Shown in pieces: positions 11,171 through 23,000 of a stretch of DNA of 46,199 nt. A program made the translations under genes and the position numbers. The DNA comes from Hypsibius dujardini (taxonomy: Eukaryota; Tardigrada; Eutardigrada; Parachela; Hypsibiidae). Position 1 is the stretch's first letter. Each line of letters begins with the position of its first letter. Below the pieces are notes generated by a model that was not told where the DNA came from, made no database searches, and saw nothing but the letters and a program-made list of their open reading frames with translations. The stretch covers positions 1-46,199 of the forward strand of contig LRSR01000943.1 of assembly GCA_001579985.1 (NCBI GenBank), given 5' to 3'.

Positions 11171-12070
11171 TACCCCGCAACCCCGCAGGAACAGAGAATC
11201 TCTGCGAAAAGTTACTCTGACATGTCTTCGATAAATATGAATACGCCCTTTAGAGGTCTAATGGCAAAGGACAAACCACAGTGCTTGAAGGAGCATGTGT
11301 CAATTGCTTCGCATAATTCCGCAAAATCATTCACTGTTCTAACGTGACGTGCAGTCACATGATATAAATTCTGTAAATAATAGCCTGTTGCACACAGGAA
11401 GCCTATTCAAGATTTTAGCGGTGTATGCCCAGCAGGACGGCTACTCGTAAAATCCACACTTGCTTTCTTGAAAACTCAATAAATCCAATCAATGCGTGTT
11501 CTGCATTACCGCTTCCATTAGAAGAACACTTATTTAGTCTGAAATGTCTATTGAGGTATGTATAGCAAAGGTCAACACGGGGAATAAAGGTGTTCGTGCA
11601 AAGGTTTTGGCTACAGCGAAAATGAGTGCGACCTTTAAAGCATGCTTTGAAATGGATTTGCGGGATACTTGAAAAGCAAGACGCAAAATGGCATTGATGA
11701 ATACTGTATAAATTTACCGCTTACGGAGTTCTGAGGCATCGGGCAGTAAATTAGAAAGTGAACTTTGAGCGGTTGGATTATACAAGAGTCCGTGTTCAGT
11801 TTAAAATCTCTTTAGCTGTGATAGGTAATATTTAATGCGCATTTAAAAGCTTGGGACGCAAAAAGGTGACCGTGAACTGTCAAATTCAACTGGCCAGTTC
11901 AATTCACCGCCACCGGCAACATCATGATGGTTTGAGAGGAGTCCATTAATGTGATAAAAGTCTAGAAAGTTTCAGTAATACCCATTACAAAGTGTCAAGG
12001 CGGATAAATAGAGCGCCAATTCAGGATGAGCACGACCTGATGCATGGATCAAGAATATTTTGTCACCAGA
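11171..12070. promoter_or_regulatory. Upstream region of the complete receptor gene
   Basis: No coding exon is seen in this 900-bp stretch. About 11533-12070 is conserved in the partial duplicate (5843-6051 plus 9483-9815), so the duplication unit included the 5' flank and probably the promoter. I cannot place a TATA box or transcription start with confidence. Confidence 0.5.
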
Positions 12071-15000
12071 ATGGTTCTCATGACCTTTAAGGGGATTATC
12101 TATTTTCTGGTGCAATTCAGCGTTACCTTCTCTGTTCACGGCGTCGTTCCGAAGCTCGGTGAAATGGACCGTTTGCTAGAAGTGCAAATCATCACGCCAA
12201 TCCCAATGGCACCACGCTTGTACGGGGCCCTGCCGTTTGTGGGACCGGCTTTTGAGACGGCGCTCAAGGAAATCAAACAGGACTATGCACTGCTCAACGT
12301 CTCACAGCAGTATCTGATTGCTCCTGATAATGGACGGTCTGGTGAAGAGTGTATTGAGTGGGAAAGCGACAACCAGCTGGCTGAATATTATTATCGAAAG
12401 CGAAGACCATCTGCTAATGGTACAACCCCCTGGGTACTATTCATGACGCCAGGTGAAGTATTGTGGCATGTGTTTGGGGCTATGATATTTAGTTCTGATG
12501 GGTGTTTTGTTTGAAAGGCTGCACCCAGAGCATTCTCGGGATCCAGCAGTTCGGTAACGGTCTTAACAAGGTCGTTGTGACGAGGTAAAGTTTGCACTAC
12601 ATCATCTGGAAATGTTTACGTTAAAATAGAGTGATAGAAATTAATCACTAACAAATGTGGAACTGGAGAACCTGAAATCTGTATATCATTGAAAGTTGAA
12701 TATTAACGGGACATGATGTTCATATAAGGTCTCGATTTTAGCTCTTTGAACACTCGATATCAAGCTGACAAAATCGGATTCCCCACTCTGCTGAACACTG
12801 TCCGTTCTCCGCAATCCTCAATTGCTTTCCATGGAACCTTCCTCAAGCTGGCACAGTTCTACAACTGGACGACAGTCGGAGTGGTGGTTGAGGTCGGTGG
12901 ACTGACAAAAGGATACGAATCGGTGAGCCAACAGATTTACGCCCTGTTATCCCGCGCCACACCTCACATCCAGACCACCCTCATTCGGATTAGTCTGACC
13001 CGAGCGGTCAGTGATGATTACCTTAAGGCGCTGCTAAACCGTCTGAAGGCACAAATTCGAAGTATGTGTTGTCTCGGTGTCGGGAGTGAGGATATCAGCT
13101 AACTTTTCCATTTGTTTTCATTGTTGTTGCAGTTTTTTATCTCATAGCTGACTCATTGCCGGCGAACAAATTCTTAGTAAGTTTTTTGTATTCTCCATCC
13201 GTTCTCTCATCATTTGTTCATTTGTTCGTACATTTTTATACAGCTTCTTCTGTTTTTTGTTGCTCTTTCTTTCTCGTTGCCAATCGTTTTCATTTTTTTG
13301 TTCTTTCGTTTTTTCGTTCGTTAGTTAGTCCGTTCATTCGTTTGTTCATTCGTTCGCTTATTCTGTTTGTGTTGTTGCCTTGGTCCGTTCCTTCTTTCCC
13401 TTCCATTACCTCATTCGTTTATTGGGTCATTCCTTCGGTCGGTCATTCGCCCGTTCCCGGATTTTATCAACAAATAGGTACTCGTGTACTTTGCCTTATT
13501 TTATTATTTTGTAGATCCAGGCACGGCGCAACGGCATGACCGACGGATCATATGTGAGACCATTACATCCTTTTTGCCTGAATACATAATCACTTACTAC
13601 CTTTGGCGAGACGAGTGATGAACAATAAGCTGAATGATTCAGACTGCTGCAGCAAAGTGTGCCTGGTTTCGCTCTATTAGGTGTACGTGCTCTCAACATC
13701 GCTGTCGCAGCCGTTTGCCGGCAGCCGTCGAAGGAACAATTCGGACGAGCATCGCTTTGAGGTTGTGATCAAATTTGCATTAGGTTATTATGTAGTTCTT
13801 TGAAAACTGTTTCAAGCGATTTAAAAGTGTTGAATTCGCAATACATTTTGCCTTACATCTAGGAGGCCAGGTTATCATATTCTTCATGCCTTCTCCTGGA
13901 TTACTCATCGGAGGGAAGATTCGATTTGGTATGGCCATATATTGACATTTCGTATGTTCGAGTTTCTCCCATATACATTTGTGTTTTTGTGTTTGCGCAT
14001 ACTTGAAATTGATCCAGTCGCGGGCGATGAAAGATTCGGATACCTACATCGAAGCTTGGAAAGCCCAATCAAAGAGGCAGTATAATGTTACCATTCCACT
14101 GTACAGGGTAATTATACAACACTGAACACACGGGTAAATCATTTATACTGAAACACTTGCGCATGTGCTCCCTGTGAGCACTTTTGTGCATTTTTTGCAC
14201 ATTCCACGCGGCAAATTGCGCAAAAATGTTGTATTAGATTACTTCATCAGTTTGAAATTTGGTTTGCCTTAAAATGGTGCCTCATATTAGTTCTGGGCTT
14301 GAAGCGTTTGTTTCGACCTTGTACCAACTTAATTATTCTCTGAGAAAAATTTTTAGCACTTTAGTCTCCCAAAATCACCTAGTTTCGTTATTTTCTTTCT
14401 ATGGAGTATCTGATAAATGATAAATCCTGCTCTTATCTTAAAAGTGAAACGAAATATCAATGTCGTCTCTCCCAGTTTCCATTTTCAGCCGGCGAAGGAC
14501 CACCAACTCGCCGTGTCCACAGTTCGGTGGATTATTGAGCAAGATATCGAGGGAAAATTGAAGAACAAGTATCGCCTCCATGTCCTGTCGGATAAGCAAA
14601 TTCGTCAACGTCTCGAACGCGGCCCTCACCTTTAGGGATTCCTAGGATCGACCAGGCTCAGTTATATTTTGGCAATGGATGAGGCTTGGGTTTACCTCGA
14701 TACAACCAATGAGGTGCGGAGGGTTTGCTACGAGGTCAAGGGAGCACGGACCCCGGAAGCGTGGACCCAGTTCTGTAAGAAATTTCTCCATGTCGGAGTG
14801 TTGTTCTGCAATAAGATCTGCTGACCGGGAGTGACTGCTCTTCGTTTTATCAAATCCGGCGCAAAATTCAATTCGGATTACTACATTGACCATTGCCTGA
14901 AACCGATTACTGAAGAAGATATCCCGCGCCTTTATCCAGGAAAGATAAAGTCACCATCCATTAGGACTCCGCTTCTGCTCATGCCTATGGAAAAACCCAA

Positions 15001-16905
15001 AATGCCTTCCGGAATCCGACAAAAAATTTATTCCGGCAAAGCAGTGGATGGACAATTCGCAGAATCTGGCGCCGATGGACTTCGCAATTAACAAAAAATT
15101 TAAATGGGATTTGTTCGACGGGGAGGCCAATTCTTAGCTTGGATTGAAGCGTGTCTTGTAATCAGTGTGGTCTGAAATTCCTCCTGCCTTTATCCGAAAC
15201 CCGAAACTCGCTCATATTCTGGCCAAAACGTATCGAATTAATTGAACGTGAACGTCTTCAAAATGAGCTTGAGTTGAATGGAGAGAAGTTAAAGTAGAGG
15301 AAAAAGAGTCGGAATAAGGTGTTTCAGTTTAAATGATTTACCCTTATATCTCAGTTCAGACGTCTCAATGAATTGTATTTCGCGTCTTCTAAACAGCCAA
15401 CGATGCACACACGAGCAGCCTATGCGTCAATGATACTTGTTGCCCAGGTATGTCGATAAGCAATGGGTAATTGGAAATATGGGTCGAAACGAGGAGCGGT
15501 CGTATTTTATAAATAAGCCCTGGCTAACTATGCCGCTCATGTTGCCTCTCCGTGGCTTCAATGCAGAATCGATTTCTTACTTAAAGGTTGCCGATCAACT
15601 ACGACACAAGGAGCCACTGTTCGACTTCAACGACGGCGCCCTCTTAGCTCGGCAATTTTTTGGAAGAACATTCGAAACTAAAGTTGGCAACATCTCCTTT
15701 GACGAACTGGGTCAAAGTCTTGCTGAAATTGGCATCGGCTATTACGATCCAGCAGAAGACGAATTTGTGGTACGGCAATTGCTGAACTGAGTTAGACTAC
15801 ATGTATAAACTTTAGTCTCTTAACACCCCTCTTCTTTGCAGCCATTCTTGAGTTACAAACGCTTATCAGAGGCCAGCAAAATTGAGGTTATCGGACAAGT
15901 GCGATGGATGGACGGCGTGTGGCCTGTGCCTAGTGAACCATTGTGCGGCTTTCAAGGGCTGAAGTGTGCAGTTGGTATGTATCGTCAACGAGCATACGTT
16001 GTTTGCTCATTCAGTCATGTAGATGTTCATAGTTGTTACGCTATTTTCGTTTATTAATCTGCCCACTTAGTTGATTCAAAGGACAGTTCGTTTGTTTGTG
16101 TCTTTATTCGTTTTTTTATTAGTTTCATTGTTTATTCGTCCGTCTGTTTGGCCGTCCGCACGGTCGCTCGTACGCTCGTTCGGTCGTTCAGTCTTTTGTT
16201 CGTTCATTCGCTCGTTCGTTTTTTTATTAGCTAGATCATTCGTTCGCGCGTTCGCTCATTTGTTCGTGTGTTCGTTCGTTCTTTCGTTTGTTCGCTCGTT
16301 CACTCGTCCGGTCGGTCGTTCTTTCGTTTGTTCGTTGTGCGTGAACTTATGTATTCATGCTTTCATTTGGTCGTTCTTCATTCGCCTTATCGCTCGCTCG
16401 CTCATTCGTTTGTTCGTTTGTCGGTTGGTACGTTAATTCTTTCTTTCGTCTGTTCTTGCTTTTGCTGAGCCATATTTCTAGCACTTTATACATATTTGTT
16501 TGTAGATAACGCATTTTGGAGGACGGTAGGGGGTGCTACTGCCGGTACTCTTGCTGTTTCGCTGAGCTTACTGTTCATAACACGAAGGTACGCCATACTG
16601 TAAAAATACTTGTCGATCAAGAACGCTCGACCAAATGGTCATATCATCCACAATTCACTGCATCTATTTGGTTTTCTTGATTAGCCTTAATGTATATTCA
16701 CAGAGTGCTACGCGAACAGATGATTCACCACCTTCTGTGGTGGAACCTTGATCCGAGTCTCCTGGTGGGGACACAGTTGCGGCTACGAGCCCCGTCAATG
16801 CTCCAACGTTTCGGCATTGCTGCGAGACTATTCGCCGGTTCGCGCGTCGGTATCAACCATTCCGGTAGCCAGTTTGAAAGGATGGCACAGGGTGGTTGGT
16901 ATTAG
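12071..16905 (+). CDS. ANF-receptor-type single-pass receptor, complete copy
   Basis: Thirteen exons: 12071-12452, 12518-12584, 12742-13061, 13133-13176, 13515-13553, 13681-13761, 13863-13928, 14018-14107, 15397-15447, 15587-15769, 15842-15974, 16506-16587 and 16704-16905. All junctions are GT-AG and in phase, giving about 579 residues. The start gives a signal peptide (MVLMTFKGIIYFLVQF, about residues 1-24). Residues 25-485 form a receptor-family ligand-binding domain: LEVQIITPIP, then WVLFMTPGCTQ (the usual GPGC region), GMTDGSY, and a membrane-proximal WPVPSEPLCGF ... C motif typical of natriuretic-peptide/guanylate-cyclase receptors. One helix follows (about 490-510). The tail, starting RVLREQMIHHLLWW, is short. 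I find no kinase-homology or cyclase domain in the next kilobases, so it resembles a clearance-type (NPR-C-like) receptor or a truncated cyclase. The last exon is the least certain: an acceptor 2 bp later gives a 16-residue tail. Intron 8 is enlarged by a mariner relic. Confidence 0.8.
13190..13470 (+). repeat. TTCG/TTTG-type microsatellite in intron 4 of the receptor
   Basis: Degenerate TTCGTT/TTTGTT tetranucleotide runs occupy the intron between exons 4 and 5. The open frame across it is a low-complexity artefact. Confidence 0.85.
14430..15320 (+). pseudogene. Decayed mariner-type transposase in receptor intron 8
   Basis: Fragments in several frames correspond to the better-preserved element at 39669-40942. 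An N-terminal piece (DIEGKLKNKYR ... LSDKQIRQRLERGP) parallels DLEGKVRKKCR ... LSNKQAKQRLDRGP there. A central ALRFIKSGAKFNSDYYI parallels AIRFVKPGAKISSEYYI. Frameshifts and stops separate the pieces, so it cannot be active. It accounts for intron 8 being 1289 bp here against about 74 bp in the truncated paralog, so the insertion postdates that duplication. Confidence 0.75.
16075..16460 (+). repeat. TTCG-type microsatellite in intron 11 of the receptor
   Basis: About 385 bp of degenerate TTCGTTCG/CTCGTTCG repeats fill the intron between exons 11 and 12, the same intron that is repeat-filled in the paralog at 5030-5235. Frames translating as repeated VRSF are artefacts. Confidence 0.9.
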
Positions 16906-18095
16906 TGTCTTTAACGTCTTCAAGCTCATCCGGCTTAGAAGACAACGGAGCTGTAGCAAGGGATCGAGATTTTTGTTTACTATTGGGATGCATTGTGGCC
17001 ATATCGAAAATCAGGTTTGACTCGCATCATTGTCCATTTCGGTCCTACAATACGTATACGGACGCACAACTCGATTGACAGAGCTATAGTCATTCTAACT
17101 AGTTCAGCAGAGTCTGCCGGCTCGGTTGAGACCAGGGTCAACCGAGTACTGTGTCAGTAAGTGTGTATCACAAACCTTCGACGATATGCCATGATGTTAG
17201 ATGTACAGTATCTAAAAGTGTTCATCTCACACCATTTTAACATGTTTATCAGAAATCATGCATGAAAGACTGCGCGGGGCGTGAGCAAAATTCCAACGAC
17301 CCTTCAGTAAACTAATCATTCAATACATGCAATCAGCAGCTGCAGTAGTCAACCCATTTTTTTCAGCATCGAAAACAATATGTTTCTGGGTTTGCACACA
17401 GTCCCTGCAATAGACAACTATGGATTAACTATTAAATCCGAAGCGTAGAATACAGTGCTCCCCACAACGCACAAGAGTACAAACACGAATTCAGTTTCAT
17501 GCCCGGTACACTACAGTAATAGAACTTTCCTGCTTAGATGCTTTGTTTATCGAAACAATCAGGTAGTGCGCTCTACTAGGACTTTTCGATTAGCCATTAT
17601 TCTGGTCAGGATTCACCATTGGATCCCTTCAACAGTGTTAAGCGTAAAGTGATCAAAAAGTAGTAACCAGCACTTTTTCGAATGCGGCCGCATACCTTCT
17701 CGGTACGGTGGAGCCGCCGAGTACTACAGCATGCAATACTTTCCGATCCTTTTAAAAAAATAGGATGAGAAACCTCGGGTCCTAATTCCAGGACAGTCGA
17801 TCGGAACACTGCTTAAAACGTAACGCAGCTAATGGGATTTAACGATGGCCCTCAATTAATTGGCATCTAACTGTGTTCTCGTTCAATGGAAAATGCAAAA
17901 GCGAATATGTAACCTTATCAGCAAAGGGTAAAATGGACAGGATGCGTAAAGTAAAGTCGCACTGGCACACATCTCGCAATTTCACTATGGAAGAGATTTT
18001 ATAACACATCGGCAAGCGATGGGATTTTCGAAGGGTGCCGATTGGACTGAAGAGAAGCTATTTCTCGGTCTGGAGATGAATGTAATGCCCTTTAA
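16906..18095. other. Non-coding stretch 3' of the receptor gene
   Basis: I searched for kinase-homology and guanylate cyclase motifs continuing the receptor and found none. Short frames at 17455-17809 are not protein-like. A dispersed word (GCATGCAATACTTT ... AACCTCGGG, about 17728-17780) also occurs near 2937. Confidence 0.5.
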
Positions 18096-18799
18096 GGGCA
18101 ACCCGGCGCTTTGAATCGTCCAGAAAATCTTTTCAGGTTTCCATTTGTTGCAATTGTAAATAAGCATTTTCATGTCCAAATACCATTTACAATTATAGAT
18201 CGCTAAGTTAGGTAACTTTTTGCCGTTTTCAAAAGTTGAAAAAACTGCAGTGACGTCACCATTGGATAATTCTTCCCGTTAGCGACACTTTAAGATACTT
18301 TCAATGACAAATTTTGTCCGATCTGCGCGATCTTGGGCTTCTTGAGACACTCTCAAAAAAATGCTGAAGACAATTATAACAGATTTTTTATCATGATTGC
18401 GGTTCAGAAATTATAGAGTGTGGACCTCAAAAAAAGTTCATCCCATCCCAAATATTCCAGTTCTCCGAGGTTTTAGCTCTATAACTTCTGAACCGCAAAC
18501 ATGATGAAAATTCTGTTACAATTGTCTTCAGCATTTTTTTGAGAGTGTCTCAAGAAGCCCAAGATCGCGCAAATTGGACAAAATTTGTCATTCAAAGTAT
18601 CTTAAAGTGTCGCTAACGGGAAGAATTATCCAATGGTGACGTCACTGCAGTTTTTTCAACTTTTGAAAACGGCAAAAAGTTACCTAACTTAGCGATCTAT
18701 AATTTTAAATGGTATTTGGACATGAAAATGCTTATTTGCACGTGCAACAAATGGGGACTTAAGAAGATTTTCTGGACGATTCAAAGCGCCGGGTTGCCC
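18096..18799. repeat. 704-bp near-perfect palindrome flanked by TTAA
   Basis: The left arm (18096 to about 18418) and right arm (about 18476-18799) are reverse complements with only scattered mismatches over roughly 320 bp each, around a loop of about 57 bp. The outer ends are GGGCAACCCGGCGC in both directions. The element is bounded by TTAA at 18092-18095 and 18800-18803, as expected for a TTAA-targeting foldback or MITE. The two similar short frames on opposite strands simply reflect the symmetry. A transcript would form a long hairpin. Confidence 0.9.
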
Positions 18800-19013
18800 T
18801 TAATGCATGTTGAGCAAAAGGCACCTTTAAGGGGAAATAACTCTCAAACGTCCTTTACATCTTATTTATCGGCAGTGCCATCATGTTGTATCATGAAGTA
18901 TAATGCACATAAAAACGCACTTCGACGACGGGGGTCGGTGTCGGTACGGGTGGATGGGTGGTAAGGCCACGTTTAGCACAATTTACGACCAGGATTAGAA
19001 TTAATGTTCTGAC

Positions 19014-19360
19014 CATGGTTGGCGTGACCTTTGAACTAATTTTCCTGTTACTTGTGAAATTCAACGTCACGATGCCAGCGAATGCATCCAGCAGTAGATG
19101 AACCGGTTGCTGTCAGTGCAAATCATCACGCCGATTGTGATGAGCACCAAATTATACAGGGAATGCAGTTCTTGCGGCCTCCCTTTGAGTCAGCCCTGTA
19201 GGAGGTCACACGGGAGCACCCACTGCTCGACGTCTCACAGGAGTACATCATCGCGCATCACAGCTCCGCTAGTGAGGAGTGCGGGGAAGACAGCAATAAC
19301 CAGATAGCAGAGTATTATTGTCGCAAGCAACGGCCACATCAAAATGACCTCGTCTTGTAC
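19014..19360 (+). pseudogene. Receptor exon 1 pseudogene
   Basis: This is similar to exon 1 of the complete receptor: an ATG followed by MVGVTFELIFLLLVKFNVT, then SVQIITPIVMSTKLY, and later QIAEYYCRKQRP, which matches QLAEYYYRKRRP. A TGA plus frame change follows the signal peptide and a TAG interrupts the middle, so it is dead. No later exons are seen downstream. It marks the far end of the receptor array. Confidence 0.8.
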
Positions 19361-19603
19361 GTCTTGTGTCTTTTTTGCGCGCGTCTGTTTATATTCACAA
19401 GACGTCTTGTGAGTCCCAGACGTCTTGCGAGTATGAACACCTGTACCCGTTGCAACCCGTTGGAGGTAGCAAGACCATATTCTGCTCACAAGACGAAATA
19501 GGATGGATCCTATTTTTCAAGACAAAAAAACGCTTGTCGATCAGAATCACCAACCATTTTCAATGAACCTCTAATATTCTTTACATATCTCCCGTCATTC
19601 TAC

Positions 19604-19955
19604 AGGCGCGCACACAGAATTAAAAATGAGGCCGGTGGTGGGTTTACGTGGTGGGACCGCCATGCGGTCAATACATTCATTTCTAATCAGCGGCATTCCG
19701 TAGGGATAGCGCATTCAAAATTTCAGTGGCCAAATATTTAAGGGTGTGCAAGGTCAAAATGGAATGACGCACTTTCAAGTATAATTTACGAGACATTTTT
19801 AACACGCACTACAATCATTAAACTTTTGAAGCACGGCAAACTAGTCTGATCATCTCTTCGATCACTGAGATGAATTGTGCAATGTGAGGCGCGCGCACAC
19901 AGAATTAAAAATGAGACCGGTGGTGGGTTTACGTGGTGGGAACACTATGCGGTAC
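19604..19955 (+). repeat. Pair of about 65-bp direct repeats, exon-like
   Basis: About 19604-19668 and 19887-19952 share GCGCACACAGAATTAAAAAT, then GGTGGTGGGTTTACGTGGTG and ATGCGGT. In one frame both read RIKNE(A/T)GGGFTWW. The first is preceded by a good acceptor (CATTCTACAG). It could be a duplicated exon of a lost gene or a small repeat. No function assigned. Confidence 0.5.
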
Positions 19956-20097
19956 ACTATATCATAAGTATTCTCAATGCATTTCCCATTACATTGTGTA
20001 ATACAGGTAAAACCAGCAAAGTTGGGACAGTTAACCTCGCCGCCACCAAAAATCCACGCCGATTGGGAGGTCAGACCTCCGTTCTTGCCCAAGTAAG

Positions 20098-23000
20098 TCA
20101 AACCAATCCGCTGTAAATGCTCCACAAAGCTTGATTCGAACCGCTTTTATAGACGACAAAATTGGTGTCGCTTTGCATTTGAGCTGTGCAATTTCCTCCC
20201 CTGTTCGCCGTGTTCGTTTGCCAAATTGAAGATCCCATGTCAGTTGGTGAAGTTCCTTGATAAACCTTCAGGTTACAGTTGGGATGCATGATCAAGAAGC
20301 TTGGACCTCTGCCGCCCGTTCCGGAAGACCACTTCCGTTCGCCCTTGTTCTGCGGATTACTGCCTTTGTAGACGACTAGGTCTCCACCAAGTTCCATGAT
20401 TAGGAAAGCGGCACCGTTCGGTGCACTAATCCAGGCGTCAGGGCCTAACCATTCCCCGGCCTGCAAACCGTGTCGAGGAGTACTAACCGATGATGTTGTT
20501 GTTGTCGTTATTGTTGTCGCTGGTGCAGTAGTCAAATGGTACGCTGGAGGAAAAAATAAAGTATTGACCATACTTACAACGAAATTTAATCCCCATAACC
20601 CGACCCGAAACCCGAAACGATCAGCGGAGCCCGACAAACCCGAACTAAAAAAATCTATTTTGCCCGAACCCTTCCCAAACCCGACCCAAAACCCGAAAAA
20701 GATTATTCACTTAAAAATATCTTTTAACTAGGAATTCAGAGATCTTGCGCATCTGGCTAATATTACGGAAGGACTTAACAATTTTACAAAACAACAGCTT
20801 CTCAAAAGATTGGGACGGTCTTTCAACTGGGACGGTCTTAGTCCAGAAGTTCAAATGTCTTGCTGTTATATAATTTTTCACTCCATAATATAAATGCAGT
20901 ATTTGAAATAAAATAGCGCGCTCTAGTGAAACTTTCCCAAACCCACCGAAACTAAAATGTCCCGGACCCGCCCAGAATTTTTTTATTTTCCGACAATCGT
21001 ATTCCCATACCAAAATTCGAAAGCTTTTTTATGGATTTCTTGGGGCCCGAAAGATTTCGGCGCAAGGCTGGTATTGACCCGTAAATAAAGTTGCATATGG
21101 GGACGTACTTAAGGATCAGGGTACAAGATGATGTTTTGGTTTTAGTTTTCGTAAATCTTTAACTTTCAAATTAGCTAGATGGCTCGGTATTTAATCTAAT
21201 CTTGATTTTCTGCTTACTGTACATATTTCGGTATGAGTGGTGTTACTTTATCGTTTTGTTTACAGAATGTAATGTAACTTAAGAAGCTGCATATTTACTG
21301 AGACCATTAGTTTAATTCTGCTATATTGTTTTTGCCTCACCCTCTTCGTCATCTAAAACGATGTCATCGACAGCAATCACGGTCAAATGTCTGACTGTGG
21401 AACTTGCTGCTCCCTGGAAGTCAGCTTGAAGCAGAAGACGACCATTGGGCGGGGCTTGGAAATAAACCAAAGCCGTGGCCCAGGGTGCTGGTTGATTTTG
21501 CAACGTCTGGAGAGTTATCAGGCTTCTCGTCCGGCTAGCTTCGCTGTCGACAACGAGGTAGACGGACAAGCTCCGCATTTCCGGTCCCGTAGATGCGTAG
21601 CGGAACTATAAAATATGTAGTAATTCTAACCACGAGCAACACATTGCCTTTTTTTGCTTGAAATGGACTTACACGTAAACGGCGGACTTTATCGACATTT
21701 CCTGTGGTGCTGATGATGCGTTGGGAAACGGCGGCCTGGAGGTTCGTACTGGTCTCACCGCGAAAGTACATAATACTCGTGCTGCCATTAAATTCGGATG
21801 GTGTGCCGACATGGAACGAAGGACGTCCGCCAAGCAAAGCGTTCCGCCAACCGCAAGAGTTCGAATGGTTTTTGTTTTCGAAGTCGCAGGTCACAGATCC
21901 CAAATTCGTTGGGTCAAGCGGCACCACTGAAATCAGATAACATGAAACCACATTGAAATCATTACTATAGTAAGTGTAAACTGAAGACTCATGCGCCGCT
22001 CTTTACCTGCTGTGCGTAAGATTGAGGCTAATTCCTAGGCGCCTTTTATCACTCTCAAAAGTAACCTAATCGCAGTTCCTCTAGAGGTCTAATTAGAATC
22101 AAACAAATGAAGCTATTCCATCCAAACTTCAATTCGGAATTGTTCAGCATTAACCAAATACTGCACAAGTATCATGGGAGGGGGGGCGGCGATTAATTAT
22201 AAACATAATTATTCACAACTTTTCTTTGAAAATGAATAGAATTGTTATACATTTTTAAAGTGGTCTACCGGCTTTAGTTAATTTCAATTTTTTATATTTT
22301 CAGATATTTCCACACACAGCAATGGCTGAAACTGTTTGATGTGTTCCTTTTGCGCCTCATCAAAAGTCACCTACCAATATCAAAAGAACTTTTGAGCTTT
22401 TAGCAATTTTTAATGTATGCGGTTGCTGTAAGCTCAATCATTTAGTTTCGATTTTGGAAATAGTAATTTGAGTGATCCGGGGTACCAAAAATTGGATAGC
22501 CATATTGCTGCATATCCTGTTATTTCGATTTAAACAGCGTACGACTTGCCGTGGTCAGTGGGTGTGGTGTGTATGAAGATAAATATTAAATCAAAGAAGT
22601 CCAATGGTCCCTTTAGAAAAATTTTAGATGCCAAGGCGTCCGAGATAATTATTTACGACAACAAAAATGAAAGCCTGCAAAATGTCTCGCATTTTGGATG
22701 GGAATTTATAACTAGCGGACAATATTTGCCATAGCCAGACAGAAAACAATTGGACGAGACAAGTCGCAGTTAAATGTCCGTCGGACATCACTTGTCCTTG
22801 GGGTGACAACTTTGTTCTAGATTAAGGTTGACACTTTTATCCGGGAAGAACTCCCACAGAAACTGCGAATTCTTGTCCGGGTAGAAATTCAGACGGACAT
22901 TAACTTTCATTAGGGTTGCGGAGTTCAGTTCTGTTGACCACATTTTTACCATGGGCCAAAGTTGGCTCTCCCGGTAACTCGAGTCTTCGAATTCGAAAAG

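Noticed and set aside
16071-16468. 121- and 66-residue frames with repeated VRSF
   Set aside because: Same microsatellite artefact, in intron 11 of the complete receptor.
16906-18090. Search for kinase-homology and guanylate cyclase exons
   Set aside because: No matching motifs were found in any plus-strand frame.
17985-18964. Two similar short proteins on opposite strands (18179 minus, 18716 plus)
   Set aside because: They are mirror images created by the 704-bp palindrome.
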